Assembly: GCA_030848705.1 (NCBI GenBank)
Contig: CM061235.1
Location: forward strand, 134,919,228-134,983,227
Source: Heracleum sosnowskyi
Lineage: Eukaryota; Streptophyta; Magnoliopsida; Apiales; Apiaceae
DNA: 64,000 nucleotides
Reading direction: 5' to 3'
How positions within the stretch are numbered: position 1 is the stretch's first letter; every line of letters starts with the position of its first letter. Below the pieces are notes generated by a model. That model searched no databases. It saw nothing but the letters and a program-made list of their open reading frames with translations, and was not told the DNA's origin. Position numbers and translations under genes: made by a program. Shown here piece by piece: positions 11,254-22,500 of this stretch.

Positions 11254-11672
11254 CCATATTTCAATGAGGAAAGATTCCACCGCAAACTTTGTATCCCATA
11301 AAAAGGCGATTTGATTTGTAGTAGATAATGCTAGGGTATTGAATTGAGTACCGAATAATGGGGGCAATGATGACATTATAATTAAAAAAAAATAATTTTA
11401 TTAGTGAAACTAATGTGAATGTAAGTGGTACATTATTACTGAATTGGTATAGTATGATGTGACATCGACAATTTAAAATAATTTTATGGATGAAATCAAT
11501 ATATATATATGTAAGCATCCAATATTATTAATTAAAATATAATCAATTAAAATGTCACATGGGATTTGGGACCCATTTCGGAAACAAATCGATACTACCA
11601 GCAGTATGTTACACACGATAAAAGTACTTGCAACTGAAATATTTATATATGCATTTCATTCATCTATTTATA

Positions 11673-12545
11673 CTAGCTTAAAACCGTGCGATGCACGGAT
11701 TGTTAATTTTTATTTTATTATTATTTTTTAATTATATTTGTTAAAAAAATAAGTAGAAATGTTAAAATAGCTAAACATTTTTAATTAATTAAAAATATTA
11801 AAACATATTTTAAAATAAGTAAGTAAGGGTTTGCTCGTTATATTTTTGAAAAATGAGGGGTTTTAGTATGGAAAAATAAAAAATGTAACATATATTTAGT
11901 TTAAAAAGGTAAATGCCCGTGATATTTTTAGAAAATGAGGTTTTTAAAATTTACTAATTTAAATTATTTAAATACGTTTAAAAATAAATAAGTAAAAGGT
12001 TCATCCGTGATATTTTAGAAAAAGAATAGATTTTAGTGAGAAAAATAGAAAAAGTAAATTGAAAATTGCAATTTTCCGTGATATATTTAGAAAATGAGGG
12101 ACTTTGTTAGAAAAAATCTATAATGCTGAAAAGGTAATTGGTTATAAATAGATATTTGATTATTTATATTTTAAAATTGTTGGTAATTGTATTTGTTAAG
12201 AAAAATAAGTAAACATGTTAAAATAGGTAAACTTTAAAAAAAAATATTATAATATTAGGTTTAAAAATAAATAACTAAAGGTTTGTCCGTGATATTTTTG
12301 GAAAGGGAGAGGTTTTAGTAAGGAAAAATAGAAAAACTAACATGTTTTAGTTAAAAAAAGGTAATTTCCCGTGATATATTTGAAAAAGTAAGGGAATTTG
12401 TTAGAAAAAATAAAAAAAAAATTGTATTTTAGGTGAAAAAGGTAATTGGTTATAAATAGGTAATATTATTATTTAATAATATATTTCTATAAATAAGTAA
12501 GGTTAATTAAGTAAAAATACGAATTTAAGAAAGGGCAATTAAGTA
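11673..12545 (-). mobile_element. Helitron-like non-autonomous element with tandem subunits
   Basis: Read on the minus strand the element ends in the hairpin CCGTGCATCGCACGG, then TTTTAAG, then CTAG followed by T. That is the Helitron 3' signature: a GC-rich hairpin about 10 nt before CTRR, inserted at A/T. Inside, a block like CCGTGATATTTTTAGAAAATGAGG recurs at about 11838, 11918, 12007, 12076, 12286 and 12367, so the body is an imperfect tandem of roughly 80 bp. The 5' end is not certain. No Rep/helicase is encoded. Confidence 0.55.
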
Positions 12546-12594
12546 AAATCACAACGTACCATACTGACCGACCAAACTTTTATTGTTTCGTCTA

Positions 12595-13482
12595 TTATAT
12601 AATACAAGTTTGTTGTTGCTCCCCCTCAACATGTGCAATGTCAGTAGCACCATCAGTATTTGGTGCATCATTAGTATTTGGTGTATCACCAGGATTTGGT
12701 GACCCATCAGTATTTGATGCAGTGTCAGTATCTGATTCTTGTTCACCAGGATTCTTGGTAGCTTCATTTGCAAAAATCAAACTATCATGTGAGTCTTCAG
12801 CAATTCCTGTTATCTTCTTATCATCAAAAGATACATGTATAGACTCCATGATAGTCCTTGTTCTCAGATTAAAAACTCTAAAAGCTCTTGAGGCTGGATA
12901 GCCAATAAAGATACCCTCATCAGCCTTGGTTTCAAATTTTCCTAGCTGTTCAGGATGAGGTCTGAAAACAAAACATTTACAGCCAAACACATGCAGATGC
13001 TTCAGACTAGGTTTCATCTCTTTGAGCATTTGATATGAAGTTGCACCATGTCTGTTTATGAGTGTGAGGTTTTGAGTATAGCATTCTGTATTGACTGCTT
13101 CTGCCCAAAAATATGTAGGTAGGTTTGCTTCTTCCAACATAGTTCTGCCAGCTTCAATAAGAGTTTTATTCTTTCTTTCAACTACTCCATTTTGCTGGGG
13201 TGTGTCAGGAGCAGAGAATTGTTGAATGATTCCTTTGTATTTGTAGAACTCTTCCATTACTGAATTCTTGAATTCAGTACCATTATCACTTCTCAGAATC
13301 TTGACTTTATACTTTGTGCTTGTCTCAATCATTCTCACATGGTCCAACAGTATTTCTGGAGTCTCATCTTTTCTGTGTAGAAAATACACCCAGGTGAATC
13401 TAGAAAATTCATCAACAATTACAAGAGTGTACCTTTTCTTACTGATGGACATTATGTTGACTGGTCCAAATAGGTCAAGATG
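12595..13482 (-). pseudogene. Copia integrase core, truncated
   Basis: Catalytic core of a Copia integrase, which joins element DNA to the host genome. The D,D-35-E residues are visible: Asp in TLVIVDEFSRFTW, Asp in LRSDNGTEFKN and Glu in QQNGVVERKNKT. The family tail HLHVFGCKCFVFRP follows. The frame then runs into an acidic, Asp/Asn-rich linker and stops at 12595, where reverse transcriptase would normally follow. An in-frame stop at 13483-13485 separates it from the protease part. Confidence 0.85.
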
Positions 13483-14094
13483 TTACATGTGATAAGGTTC
13501 TTCAATAGAGGATTCAGATTTACTCTTGAATGATGTCCTTCTCTGTTTGGCCTTTTGACAAGCATCACAAAGTCCATCAGGAGTATACAAAGCTTTAGGC
13601 AATCCTCTAACCAAATCTTTCTTAACCAACTCATTGATATTACTAAAGTTGAGATGAGAAAGCTTCTTGTGCCAATTCCAACTTTCATCTACTGATGCTT
13701 TACTGATGAGACAAGTAGAGGGGCCATCAGTATTTGAGTGAATGTTGGCTTCATATATGTTACCATGCATGTAGCCAGTAAAATCAATCTTTCTTGATGA
13801 TTTACTGACTACTTCACAATGAGTTGAATAGAAGTTGACATGATAACCTATATCTGTGATTTGACTAATACTCAGCAGGTTGTGATTTAGTCCTTTCACC
13901 AGAGGTACTTTTTCAATGATGACATTGCCAATGATTATATTGTCATATCCCAAAGTTTGTTCAATGTTGTCATCTCCATAAGACAAAATTGGGCCAGCTT
14001 TCTCCTCAAATTCTGATAGCATGGCTTTATTTCCAGTCATGTGTACAGAACATCCACTATCCATGACTAACATATTTTTCTTTTTACCCTGCAA
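13483..14094 (-). pseudogene. Copia aspartic protease and GAG-pre-integrase zinc region
   Basis: Begins with the retropepsin-like motif LVMDSGCSVHMTG (active Asp in DSG) and LNHNLLSISQI, typical of Copia protease. It continues into the pre-integrase domain with WHKKLSHLN and the CDAC pair of the HHCC zinc site. The frame ends in a stop at 13483, ten codons before the integrase frame resumes in the same phase, so one nonsense change separates them. Confidence 0.85.
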
Positions 14095-14369
14095 TCAGAC
14101 AAAAACACACTAGTCAGAATATTTAAGAACCCACACTTGTTGGGTTCTTTTACCATGCATTTTATTAGATTTAACAGCAGAAGACTTTTTGACTCTAGCA
14201 ATCTTGATAGAATCATCAGGATTTGCTTTGTCAGTATCAGTAGTGAAAAATGCATGTTTCACATTGACATTCTTAAGTTACCAGAATTTGCACTTTTATT
14301 GAACTTAGGTAAATGATCATAAAAGTTGTAGTACAAATTATGGTATTCTTCACAAGTATAAATACAATG

Positions 14370-15420
14370 TCATTTACTGCCACAATGAAAACAAGAATTC
14401 TGTGGTTTATAAATTACTAATCTATTCCTAACATCAGACTTAGGAATTTCAGTAACCTTCTTTTTACTCTTCCTGTAATCAATAGCAAGATGATTAGAGT
14501 TATCACAGGAAAGGCAACATTTTCTTGGTGTATTTGGGATAAACTTATAATTATTCTCTTTATTAATCCTAATTTTACCATTCCTGTTTCTTTTGACAAT
14601 AGGTGTCTTTTGTCTATTTGTCACATCACAAATTTTATCCTTAAGTTGTTTCTGAGACAATAGATCTATATTTTTATTTCTATTATTCTTGACAGGTTTA
14701 GACTTAGAATCTGTGACTGGTTGTGCAGAAGTAGATCCCTTTTCAAAAGTTGAATTGGGATATTTACCAAATACAAAATTAACAGGTTTAATCTTAGATT
14801 TGGTTTTATCTAAAACATGTCTGTAGGTCTTTGGATTTACTGTCTCATTAATAACAACTTTCTCTTTCAATTTCTTATCATTTTCTGGCTTGTACCCTAG
14901 ACACTCTTTCCAGTTCTTATCAGTATTGATTTCATGGAATTTCCTTCAAGAGTTAGTCCAGGTTCTGATTTTCTCATTAGAATATTCAAGTTCTTTCTCA
15001 AGAGCAGTACATTTAAATTGCATTTCTAGTCTCATGTGCTTAGCATTATCACACTCTTTTTGTACCTCTTGCATAAAGAGAAATTCAGCTTCTAAATGAT
15101 CATTCCTCTTTCTAAGTTCAGACATCTCAGATAAGATCCTAGTATTTTCAGCAGTTTGACTTCTAAAGCTAATATGCAATGACTTTAGAAAAGATCTTAA
15201 CTCAGAGATATTCTTTGTATCAAAATCAAAAACAGTATTAGATACCTTTTCATCAGGAGCAGCAGACTCATCAGTATTGGCCATCAAGGCATAGTTGACT
15301 TCCTCATTTTCAGATTCTGAGGAAGAGTCCATCCAATCCTTGTTTGATGTAATGAGTGCTTTAGCTTTCTTGCACTCAGTTGCAAAATGGCCCATTCCAT
15401 TACACTTGTAGCATTTGATC
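14370..15420 (-). pseudogene. Copia gag/linker with zinc knuckles
   Basis: A CCHC knuckle (CYKCNGMGHFATEC, C-x2-C-x4-H-x4-C) is encoded near 15378-15420. It is followed by a long Glu/Lys/Leu-rich stretch predicted to be coiled coil (15395-14946). A second frame (14870-14370) is basic and carries Cys/His pairs such as CLSCDNSNH and CFHCGSK. Several stops and frame changes interrupt the region. Confidence 0.65.
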
Positions 15421-16400
15421 TTTGACTTGTCAAACTTGCTACCCTTGCTGTCCTTCTTATTGTATCTGTCTTTGTCAGGATTGAAGGTCTTTTCTGGAAG
15501 TTGCCTTGTCTCCTAGCCTTCCTGAACTTCATCTTCTTGAAGCCCTTGACTATCATAGCAACCATCTCCTGCATGTCAGAGTCAGTAAAATCATCATCAG
15601 TATTGGCATCAGGATTGCCATCAGTATCTGATGATGAGTCATCAGGATCTGACTCCACAGCTTTTGTCCTCCTTCTAGAGACCTCCACAGCTTTTCCTTT
15701 TGATTTTGCCTCAACATTCAAGGCTACATATTTTGCCTTGCTGCTTCTCTTGTTCTTTCTTTGTTGAACCTCAAGATCATAGGTTCTCAGCATTCCATAT
15801 ACCTCATCAAGAGACACAGTGTTTAGATCATACGGATGCCTAATGATAGAGGTTTGTGTATCCCATTCTTCAGGTAAAGCTCTCAGAAACTTGGTGTTTG
15901 AGTCCTCAGAAACATACTCTTTGCCAACTAGTGATAGATTATTCAGTAGTGTCAGGAATCTATCATACATGTCAATAAGACTCTCATCAGGTCTTGCATC
16001 GAACTGTTCATACTCTTGAATCAGTAGAGCCCTTTTGTTCTTCTTGATAGTTGCAGATCTTTGGCATTGAGTTTCCAAGGTGTCCCAAATTTCCTTAGCA
16101 GACTTGCATGCAATCACCCTGTTTGACATGACAAAATCAAGACTATTATGCAAAATATTCTTTACCCTTGCATCCCTGAGAACGTGAGCCTTTTCTTCCG
16201 GTGTCCACTCATTTTTCACCTTTATAACATAGTGTTCAGGAACAGTATCTGTCTAACCAAAAATTCTCTTAGGGATATATGGTCCATCATTGATCCTGTC
16301 AAGATAATCAGGATCAGTTGCTTCCAGGCACATCAACATCTTTACTCTCCATGTAGGATATTCAGATTTCTTCAGGACAAGGATTTTAATGCTTTCTGAT
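15284..16400 (-). pseudogene. Copia gag (UBN2-type)
   Basis: Nucleocapsid/capsid precursor. It contains the gag core segments SAKEIWDTLETQC, LIDMYDRFLTLLNNLSLVG and FLRALPEEWDTQTS, the UBN2/gag-polypeptide signature. The frame could open close to the primer site near 16400, but a TAG near 16255 interrupts it, so the longest clean piece starts at 16219. A frameshift near 15500 separates it from the zinc-knuckle frame. Confidence 0.85.
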
Positions 16401-16413
16401 AGTAATTAACAAT

Positions 16414-16925
16414 TGTAGAAGGGGGGTTGAATACAATTGTATAAGATTTTCGACTTAATAACAATTTAGAACACACATATGAAATAATAACAGCTTTATT
16501 AATTCTGGTATAAACCTGTTACAAAAATCTCTCAAGAAATTCTGATATTCTTGAAAGCTGCTAGGTTATAATGATACTCGTGTAAGCGATTACTATATGC
16601 AAAACCTAAACTGTGTTTATATAGTACACACATCTTCTCTATCAAATACAAGATAGGTTTAAATCAATTACAAACTATCTTTGATACATATCCTAACCGA
16701 CAACTGCATTCCTATTAATTAGGAACCGACAAATCAATCTTCCTTATTTTTCTGAACTCAATAGTTATCTTGAAATAATACTGATCAGCTTCCAGTCCTG
16801 ATGATAATCCTAATCTCAGTCCTGATAGCAATCCTGATACTGACGCTATGCAATCCTGATGACGTCAACATTTCAATCATGATTAGTAGTCCAGATACTG
16901 ATGATCATTGAATCCTGATCTAACA
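16414..16925 (-). repeat. Copia 5' LTR, about 512 bp
   Basis: The segment is bounded by TG and CA in both directions (minus start TGTTAGATCAGG at 16925). It holds a TATA-like CTATATAAACACAG near 16610-16623 for minus-strand transcription. A sequence resembling the usual Copia primer site (ACTATCAGAAAGC) sits a few bases inside. Short ATCAGGA/ATCCTGAT motifs recur in the U3 part. No matching second LTR is in the window. Confidence 0.7.
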
Positions 16926-17025
16926 TTTCTATAGAGGATTTCACTTGTGGAGATTCATTCAAATCGATTTGTTGTGGTATTTCATTGAGATCAAAAACCA
17001 TTTTTGATTTTTGTAGGGAGTTCAT
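16926..17025 (-). pseudogene. Possible 5' exon fragment cut by the Copia LTR
   Basis: On the minus strand an ATG at 17025 opens a frame with MVFDLNEIPQQIDLNE-type sequence that runs straight into the LTR at 16925. The acidic DLN-rich start with an AT-rich leader resembles the beginning of FAR1/FHY3-like or other DLN-containing nuclear proteins. It is only about 33 codons long, so the identity is weak. It may be the start of a host or Mutator-derived gene disrupted by the Copia insertion. Confidence 0.3.
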
Positions 17026-17561
17026 TGTGTTTGTAATAAGAAAATGAAAAACTGAATAGAGTTTGTGATATTTTTACAGAAAGCAAAAGAGAAAGATAAT
17101 GGTTTATCGTACTTTATAGATAGATGTGAAATATTTTAAAACAAAAAAAATCTCTCAAAATTTTGAAATTGAAGTGGGTGTTGAAGTATGTAGGGATAAC
17201 ATAGTCCATAACGTGAAAATGGATAATTATCTTAATTTGGAAAAAAATTCATATAGGCCCAGTTTTTCAAGGACGAATGAAGTATTTGGTAGGACGAATT
17301 AGGATGGGGAGTTGGTGGATATAAATATAGGAAGTGTGTCGGGGATGCGGTTCGGGCGTAGTGAGTGTGGACGCATAGCAAGGAATAGCCTTCTCTGACA
17401 GCGGCACTATATCTTGGTATCTCTTTAATTTCGGGTCTATATATAACGTAGTTAGTAGAGGTAAGTGTGTCTAATTAATTGAAGTTGTTTTATACACTGA
17501 AAACGCAAGAACAAGATATGTTTTTCAGCTATTTGCACAACAGTAATCGATGTATCACTAG
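17026..17561. other. Intergenic DNA left of the LTR element
   Basis: No gene or repeat recognised. The last five bases (17557-17561, ACTAG) are the left target-site duplication of the following retroelement. Confidence 0.5.
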
Positions 17562-18088
17562 TGATATGGGCTAAAAATAACCCTAAAAATATAATTAATG
17601 ACATATTAATTAGACCCGAATTGGTCCAAGAACACGACCCAATATTCAAGGCCCGAAACCCTGATTATTCATTAATTTCGTAATTAATGAATAGGGAAAA
17701 TATACAACTCATAAAAAGAATCCGAATTATGGCAAATTGGTCAAAGAAGGATCCAGAATCCCAATTAAAGGCAATTAATGAGTCATAGCCTTTATCAACA
17801 AGGAAAAGACTTATCCTGCAAGAAATACAACGTTTATCCAATATCAAAAAGGAGACTTATTCGCTAAGACTCCCAAACATACCATAAATACTAGGCTCCA
17901 GACGCCTATATAAGGTCCCTGATCCTACAATCAGAACTACGTCTTTGGCTTGATTCTCAACATTAATTGAGATACGTAGGCATCTTGTGAGGACCAATTT
18001 AGTCCGGAAACACGAGTGCAGCCATTAAAGCTCGAAGCTCATTAATCCTAGCATTAAATTCACAAAGTACGTTTTTTAATCCATAACA
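17562..18088 (+). repeat. Left LTR, 527 bp
   Basis: Runs from TGATATGGGC to CCATAACA. A TATA-like CTATATAAGG lies near 17907-17916 and should start transcription of the element. Its partner is at 23074-23600. Confidence 0.93.
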
Positions 18089-18090
18089 TT

Positions 18091-18108
18091 TGGCGCCGTC
18101 TGTGGGAC
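18091..18108 (+). other. Primer binding site
   Basis: TGGCGCCGTCTGTGGGAC lies two bases after the LTR. TGGCGCC is complementary to the 3' end of a plant tRNA ending GGCGCCA (Asp type), the usual primer site of many Gypsy-related elements. Confidence 0.7.
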
Positions 18109-18121
18109 GACAACATCAACC

Positions 18122-20653
18122 ATGGCAAACACACGAAGAACAGCTCGGGATAATCAAACTCCTGAGGATCGTCCTATCACCTCTGAGGCTGATCGGCCAC
18201 CGCCAACTACTGACACACAAGGGGCGAATATCCCCACCAACACTCAAGGACCGGAAATCCCGATTTCGGTTGAAGGGACGAATCCCCTGCAGATGGTCAT
18301 TCATGGATCTAATCCACAAGAGACCGTTCACCAGCAACCAATCACGACCTCCCCGCTGCTCATGAATGCCCCGAGAAGCCTTCAACTCCATACTACTGAT
18401 CTCCCTCAATACGCGAATCAGACTTTGGGGATTCCAAGCTATGGCATGCCCCCTCGGCCCATGACGGGCGGTAGTGGAACTAATCCAATCTACCATGAGG
18501 CATATGTGCCCCCTTATATTCAAGGTCTGGGACCCCAAAATCAACAAACTCGTCAGACCCCTCTCATTCAAGATTACTCTGGCCCATACACCGAGGATGA
18601 GGGTTATACAACTGGGAAGGATGTCGCCCCAAGAAGGAGACGTTCTTCCCAGACAAATCGGGAGCCACCCCAAACTACTAGGGAGAAACTTGCAGCCCAT
18701 GAGGCAGAGACTGCAAGGCTCAAAAAACTCCTTGCTGAAGAAGAGGCCGCTCAATCTCGGGGCCGAACGACTGAAGGAATCCCAATAATCAACTTGGATC
18801 CACCAAGAAGGACCAAGAGGGCTGAAGCCCCAAGGGGTGATCCTAGTATTCTGTTGCCCCTAGGAGATCCTGATGATCCTACACCACCGTTTACTCAAGA
18901 CATCATGAAAACGGCTATATCCAGAAAGTTTAAGATGCCTTCGATCAAAGCCTATGATGGAACGGGAGATCCCGCAAATCATGTAAGGACCTTCTCAAAT
19001 GCACTGCTGTTGCAGCCTGCCAATGACGCTGTAAAGTGTAGGGCGTTTCCACAAACCCTAGCGGGCATGGCTCAACGTTGGTATAGTCGCCTTCCGCCCA
19101 ATTCTATTGGATACTTCAAAGAGCTGAGTAAGGCATTCATCAATCAATTTGTTAGTGGGAAGATACATGAGAAAAGTTCCGCCTCTCTTATGGAGATTCG
19201 ACAAGGCAAGAATGAAACGTTGAGAGAATACTTGAGTAGATTCACTAAGGAGGCTATAAAAGTCCCAGATTTGGAAGATAAAGTGGCTATGATAGCCCTA
19301 CAGCAAGGAACTACCGATGACCACTTCAGGAGGTCTTTGGCTAAACATCCCCCCGAAAACATGTTGTTACTACAAGATAGAGCCGGAAAGTATATCATGG
19401 CTGAAGAAAGCATGAGAAAGTATGAACCCATTGTTGAGGGAAGTGAAAACGGAAAAAAGAGAAAGGAGACTCAAGAGTATGACGCTAGGGACAAATATCC
19501 CAGGACAACGAAAGATTCCGACTCTCCACCTAAAAGGAACAACTTCAGACCCAGGTTCAATGAATATGCAAGGTTGAACACCTCAAGAAGTCAAATTCTG
19601 ATGAAAATTGAGAAGGAAGAAGATCTTCGATGGCCAAAGCCGCTAAGATCCGACTTGGAGAAACGAAACAAGAATCAATTATGTCGTTTCCATAAAGAAG
19701 TTGGTCATGACACCGACGATTGTAGACAACTGAAAGATGAGATCGAGTTCTTAATCCGAAGAGGAAAACTCGATAAGTTCACTAAGGATGGGAATCGAGG
19801 AAATCAACAAGGAAACTATGAAAGGAAAGACTACGATAGGAGGGACAACGACCAAGATCGTACTCCTAAGCCCCGAGGGCCTGTCATCAACATGATATTT
19901 GGAGGACCGACTGCTGCTGGGTCCTCCCGAAACTCAAGGAAAGCTTATGCCCGAGAGATAATGACTGTTGTAGGAGAAGCACCGAAACGTGCCAGGGCAG
20001 AAGTGGCTATTAGCTTTGATGATTCTGATCTTGAAGGGGTGAAGTTCCCACATGACGACCCGTTGGTCATTATACCTGTAATAAGCAACTCTAAAACTAA
20101 GAGGGTTCTGGTAGATAATGGAGCTTCCGTGGACATCTTGTTCCATGACGCCTTCATCAAGATGGGATACACCGATTCACAACTGACTCCTTCAAACATG
20201 CCCATATATGGGTTCAATGGGGTTGAATCCAAAGTAGAGGGAACTATTCAGCTCCCTATGACAATAGGGCAAGGTTCACAAACAGCAACTCAAATGCTGA
20301 ACTTCGTGGTGATAAAGGCAACCTCGACTTATAATGCAATCCTTGGTAGGACAGGCCTTCATGCATTCAAGGCTGTTGCCTCAACTTACCATTTGAAAAT
20401 CAAGTTCCCAACAAGGAACGGGGTTGGTGAAGAACAAGGAGATCAAAAGATGGCTAGGAATTGCTATGTAGCCGCGTTAAGGCCTGATGGAGTCGGGGGG
20501 CAGGTTCTCCCAATCGAGGTTATGAATTCAAAAGACGATGAAGAAAGAAGGGGAAAGCCAGCCGAGGATCTAAATCCTATTCCCCTAATCCCGGGAGAAC
20601 CAGACAAAGTCACTTACATTGGAGCATTGTTGCCTGAACCCTTGAAGGGCTGA
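18122..20653 (+). CDS. Gag-aspartic protease polyprotein of the LTR element
   Basis: 843 residues in one uninterrupted frame. The first 250 residues are Pro/Gln/Thr-rich and disordered, with a short charged coiled-coil patch near 180-200 (LAAHEAETARLKKLLAEEEA). The retrotransposon gag domain spans about 280-425 (AFPQTLAGMAQRWYSRLP, ETLREYLSRFTKEAI). A knuckle-like CRFHKEVGHDTDDC lies near 520-533 (Cys-x2-His form). A retropepsin-like domain follows near 650-760, with the active motif LVDNGASVDIL at about 662 (DNG rather than DTG or DSG) and AILGRTGLHAF near 738. Nothing encodes a polymerase. The frame is intact, so the protein may still be made. Confidence 0.92.
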   Translation: MANTRRTARDNQTPEDRPITSEADRPPPTTDTQGANIPTNTQGPEIPISVEGTNPLQMVIHGSNPQETVHQQPITTSPLLMNAPRSLQLHTTDLPQYANQTLGIPSYGMPPRPMTGGSGTNPIYHEAYVPPYIQGLGPQNQQTRQTPLIQDYSGPYTEDEGYTTGKDVAPRRRRSSQTNREPPQTTREKLAAHEAETARLKKLLAEEEAAQSRGRTTEGIPIINLDPPRRTKRAEAPRGDPSILLPLGDPDDPTPPFTQDIMKTAISRKFKMPSIKAYDGTGDPANHVRTFSNALLLQPANDAVKCRAFPQTLAGMAQRWYSRLPPNSIGYFKELSKAFINQFVSGKIHEKSSASLMEIRQGKNETLREYLSRFTKEAIKVPDLEDKVAMIALQQGTTDDHFRRSLAKHPPENMLLLQDRAGKYIMAEESMRKYEPIVEGSENGKKRKETQEYDARDKYPRTTKDSDSPPKRNNFRPRFNEYARLNTSRSQILMKIEKEEDLRWPKPLRSDLEKRNKNQLCRFHKEVGHDTDDCRQLKDEIEFLIRRGKLDKFTKDGNRGNQQGNYERKDYDRRDNDQDRTPKPRGPVINMIFGGPTAAGSSRNSRKAYAREIMTVVGEAPKRARAEVAISFDDSDLEGVKFPHDDPLVIIPVISNSKTKRVLVDNGASVDILFHDAFIKMGYTDSQLTPSNMPIYGFNGVESKVEGTIQLPMTIGQGSQTATQMLNFVVIKATSTYNAILGRTGLHAFKAVASTYHLKIKFPTRNGVGEEQGDQKMARNCYVAALRPDGVGGQVLPIEVMNSKDDEERRGKPAEDLNPIPLIPGEPDKVTYIGALLPEPLKG

Positions 20654-21265
20654 GGTGCTAAAAACTTGGCATGCCTCAAATTTAAAAAGTTTATTATGTT
20701 GAAGTGTTTCCTTAAGGGATCCACTAATAGTACAAGTAGTAATAAGGTCGACGAAACCATTCTGAGCTCTTAAGCTCTTAGTAGGAAGTAAAGCACTATG
20801 TAAGGGTCGAACCCTCTTTTTCAAAGGAAATATTTCAAGTTCTCATTCACTATTTTATTACTTATCTTTGTTTGAGTATTTCCTTATTGTTCTACTAAAG
20901 AACAAGTTGTACCAATATCACTTGATCAAAATGCCAGCCCATTCAAGAGGCCAAGTACTAGGAATTGCCTTACAAAAGAAAAGCTAAATAAATATAAGTG
21001 AATGCAAGAACGAAGAAACATAATATGCATAAATAACATGCGTGGATAGAAGATCCCGAAGGATCAAAGAGTTATGTTACAAGCTCAACTAAAAGCCTAA
21101 AGAGGCCTATTGGAAGAAGGTTAATATAAGGGTTGAAACCCCTGAAAATTCGAGGAAGTAGAGCTCAGAACGAGCTTCGATTCGATATACTGGAAGCTCA
21201 AATTAAAGAAACAAGTGAAACATTATGTCTGCCTTCGTTCATGAAGACCTCTCGATGTAAAAATT
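20654..21265 (+). other. Non-coding interior of the LTR element
   Basis: This lies between gag-protease and the 74-bp repeats, where a Gypsy element would carry its polymerase. I see no reverse transcriptase, RNase H or integrase motif in any frame. Confidence 0.6.
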
Positions 21266-21990
21266 AAGGTGTCAGAACTCAAGTTAATTCTTGTATCTAT
21301 AAGCCACGTTTGGCGTTGTTGAAACCTCAAATGAGGTCTAAGGTGTCAGAACTCAAGTTAATTCTTGTATCTGTAAGCCACGTTTGGTGTTGTTGAAACC
21401 TCAAATGAGGTCTAAGGTGTCAGAACTCAAGTTAATTCTTGTATCTATAAGCCACGTTTGGCGTTGTTGAAACCTCAAATGAGGTCTAAGGTGTCAGAAC
21501 TCAAGTTAATTCTTGTATCTGTAAGCCACGTTTGGCGTTGTTGAAACCTCAAATGAGGTCTAAGGTGTCAGAACTCAAGTTAATTCTTGTATCTGTAAGC
21601 CACGTTTGGCGTTGTTGAAACCTCAAATGAGGTCTAAGGTGTCAGAACTCAAGTTAATTCTTGTATCTATAAGCCACGTTTGGCGTTGTTGAAACCTCAA
21701 ATGAGGTCTAAGGTGTCAGAACTCAAGATTAGTTCTTGTATCTGTAAGCCACGTTTGGCGTTGTTGAAACCTCAAATGAGGTCTAAGGTGTCAGAACTCA
21801 AGTTAATTCTTGTATCTGTAAGCCACGTTTGGCGTTGTTGAAAACTCAAATGAGGTCTAAGGTGTCAGAACTCAAGTTAATTCTTGTATCTATAAGCCAC
21901 GTTTGGCGTTGTTGAAAGCTCAAATGAGGTCTAAGGTGTTAGAACTCAAGTTAGTTCTTGTATCTATAAGCCACGTTTGGCGTTGTTGGA
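21266..21990 (+). repeat. 74-bp tandem repeat, about 10 copies, inside the LTR element
   Basis: Units begin AAGGTGTCAGAACTCAAGTT and end CTCAAATGAGGTCT. Starts are at 21266, 21340, 21414, 21488, 21562, 21636, 21710, 21785, 21859 and 21933; one copy has a 1-bp insertion and the last is partial. Copies differ by a few substitutions. No coding role is evident. Confidence 0.93.
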
Positions 21991-21999
21991 GCCAACCGA

Positions 22000-22500
22000 G
22001 GTTGAAAAAACACAGAAAAATGAGGTCAAATTGCTCGACCTGGGACCAAATTGAGGTCTAAAATGCCTCAAAAATGAGGTCTAAAATACCTCAAATTGAG
22101 GTCTACAATACCTAAAAATGAGGTCGAAAGAGACTGGGTTTGTGATTGAACGATCGAGGTCGAAAAAGCACGGAAAAACGAGGTCGAAGACTTCGACCTG
22201 TGACCTTTCGAGGTCGAAAATGAGGTCGAAAACGACTGGGCTCGAGGTCGAAAATGAGGTCGAAAACGACTGGGCTCGAGGTCGAAATTGAGGTCGAAAA
22301 TACCTCAAAATGAGGTCTAAAATACCTCAAAATGAGGTCGAAAATACATCAAAACGAGGTCGAAACTACCCTTAAAAAATTGGGTAAAATAAATATTATT
22401 ATTCAATAATATTTATTAAAAAAAAAAAAAAACATTTCGGTAGACCTCAAATGAGGTCGAAAGTGAGCCCTCAAATGAGGTCGAATGCTTCGACCTGGTG
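22000..22500 (+). repeat. GAGGTCGAAA-type short repeats inside the LTR element
   Basis: Many copies of GAGGTC(G/T)AAAA with variable spacers, including a direct repeat of CGAAAACGACTGGGCTCGAG near 22226-22280. The repeats keep long frames open on the minus strand, which are artefacts. The end of the 74-bp unit already contains ATGAGGTCT, so this block probably grew from it. Confidence 0.8.

Larger units (their letters stand above)
12556..16925 (-). mobile_element. Truncated Ty1/Copia retrotransposon
   Basis: Read on the minus strand the order is LTR (16925-16414), gag, protease and integrase, as in Ty1/Copia. The element stops inside the integrase tail near 12595; reverse transcriptase, RNase H and the 3' LTR are missing. 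Stops in gag and before integrase and a frameshift near the zinc knuckle show it is dead. The Helitron-like repeat begins just beyond the truncation, so the missing half was probably lost by deletion or rearrangement there. Confidence 0.85.

Noticed and set aside
18116..18754. 212-codon minus-strand frame
   Set aside because: Shadow of the Gag frame on the opposite strand; no domain.
22081..22330. Overlapping minus-strand frames with FDLIFDLE/RPHFRP-type repeats
   Set aside because: They come from GAGGTCGAAA short repeats inside the LTR element; low complexity and no start or family support.
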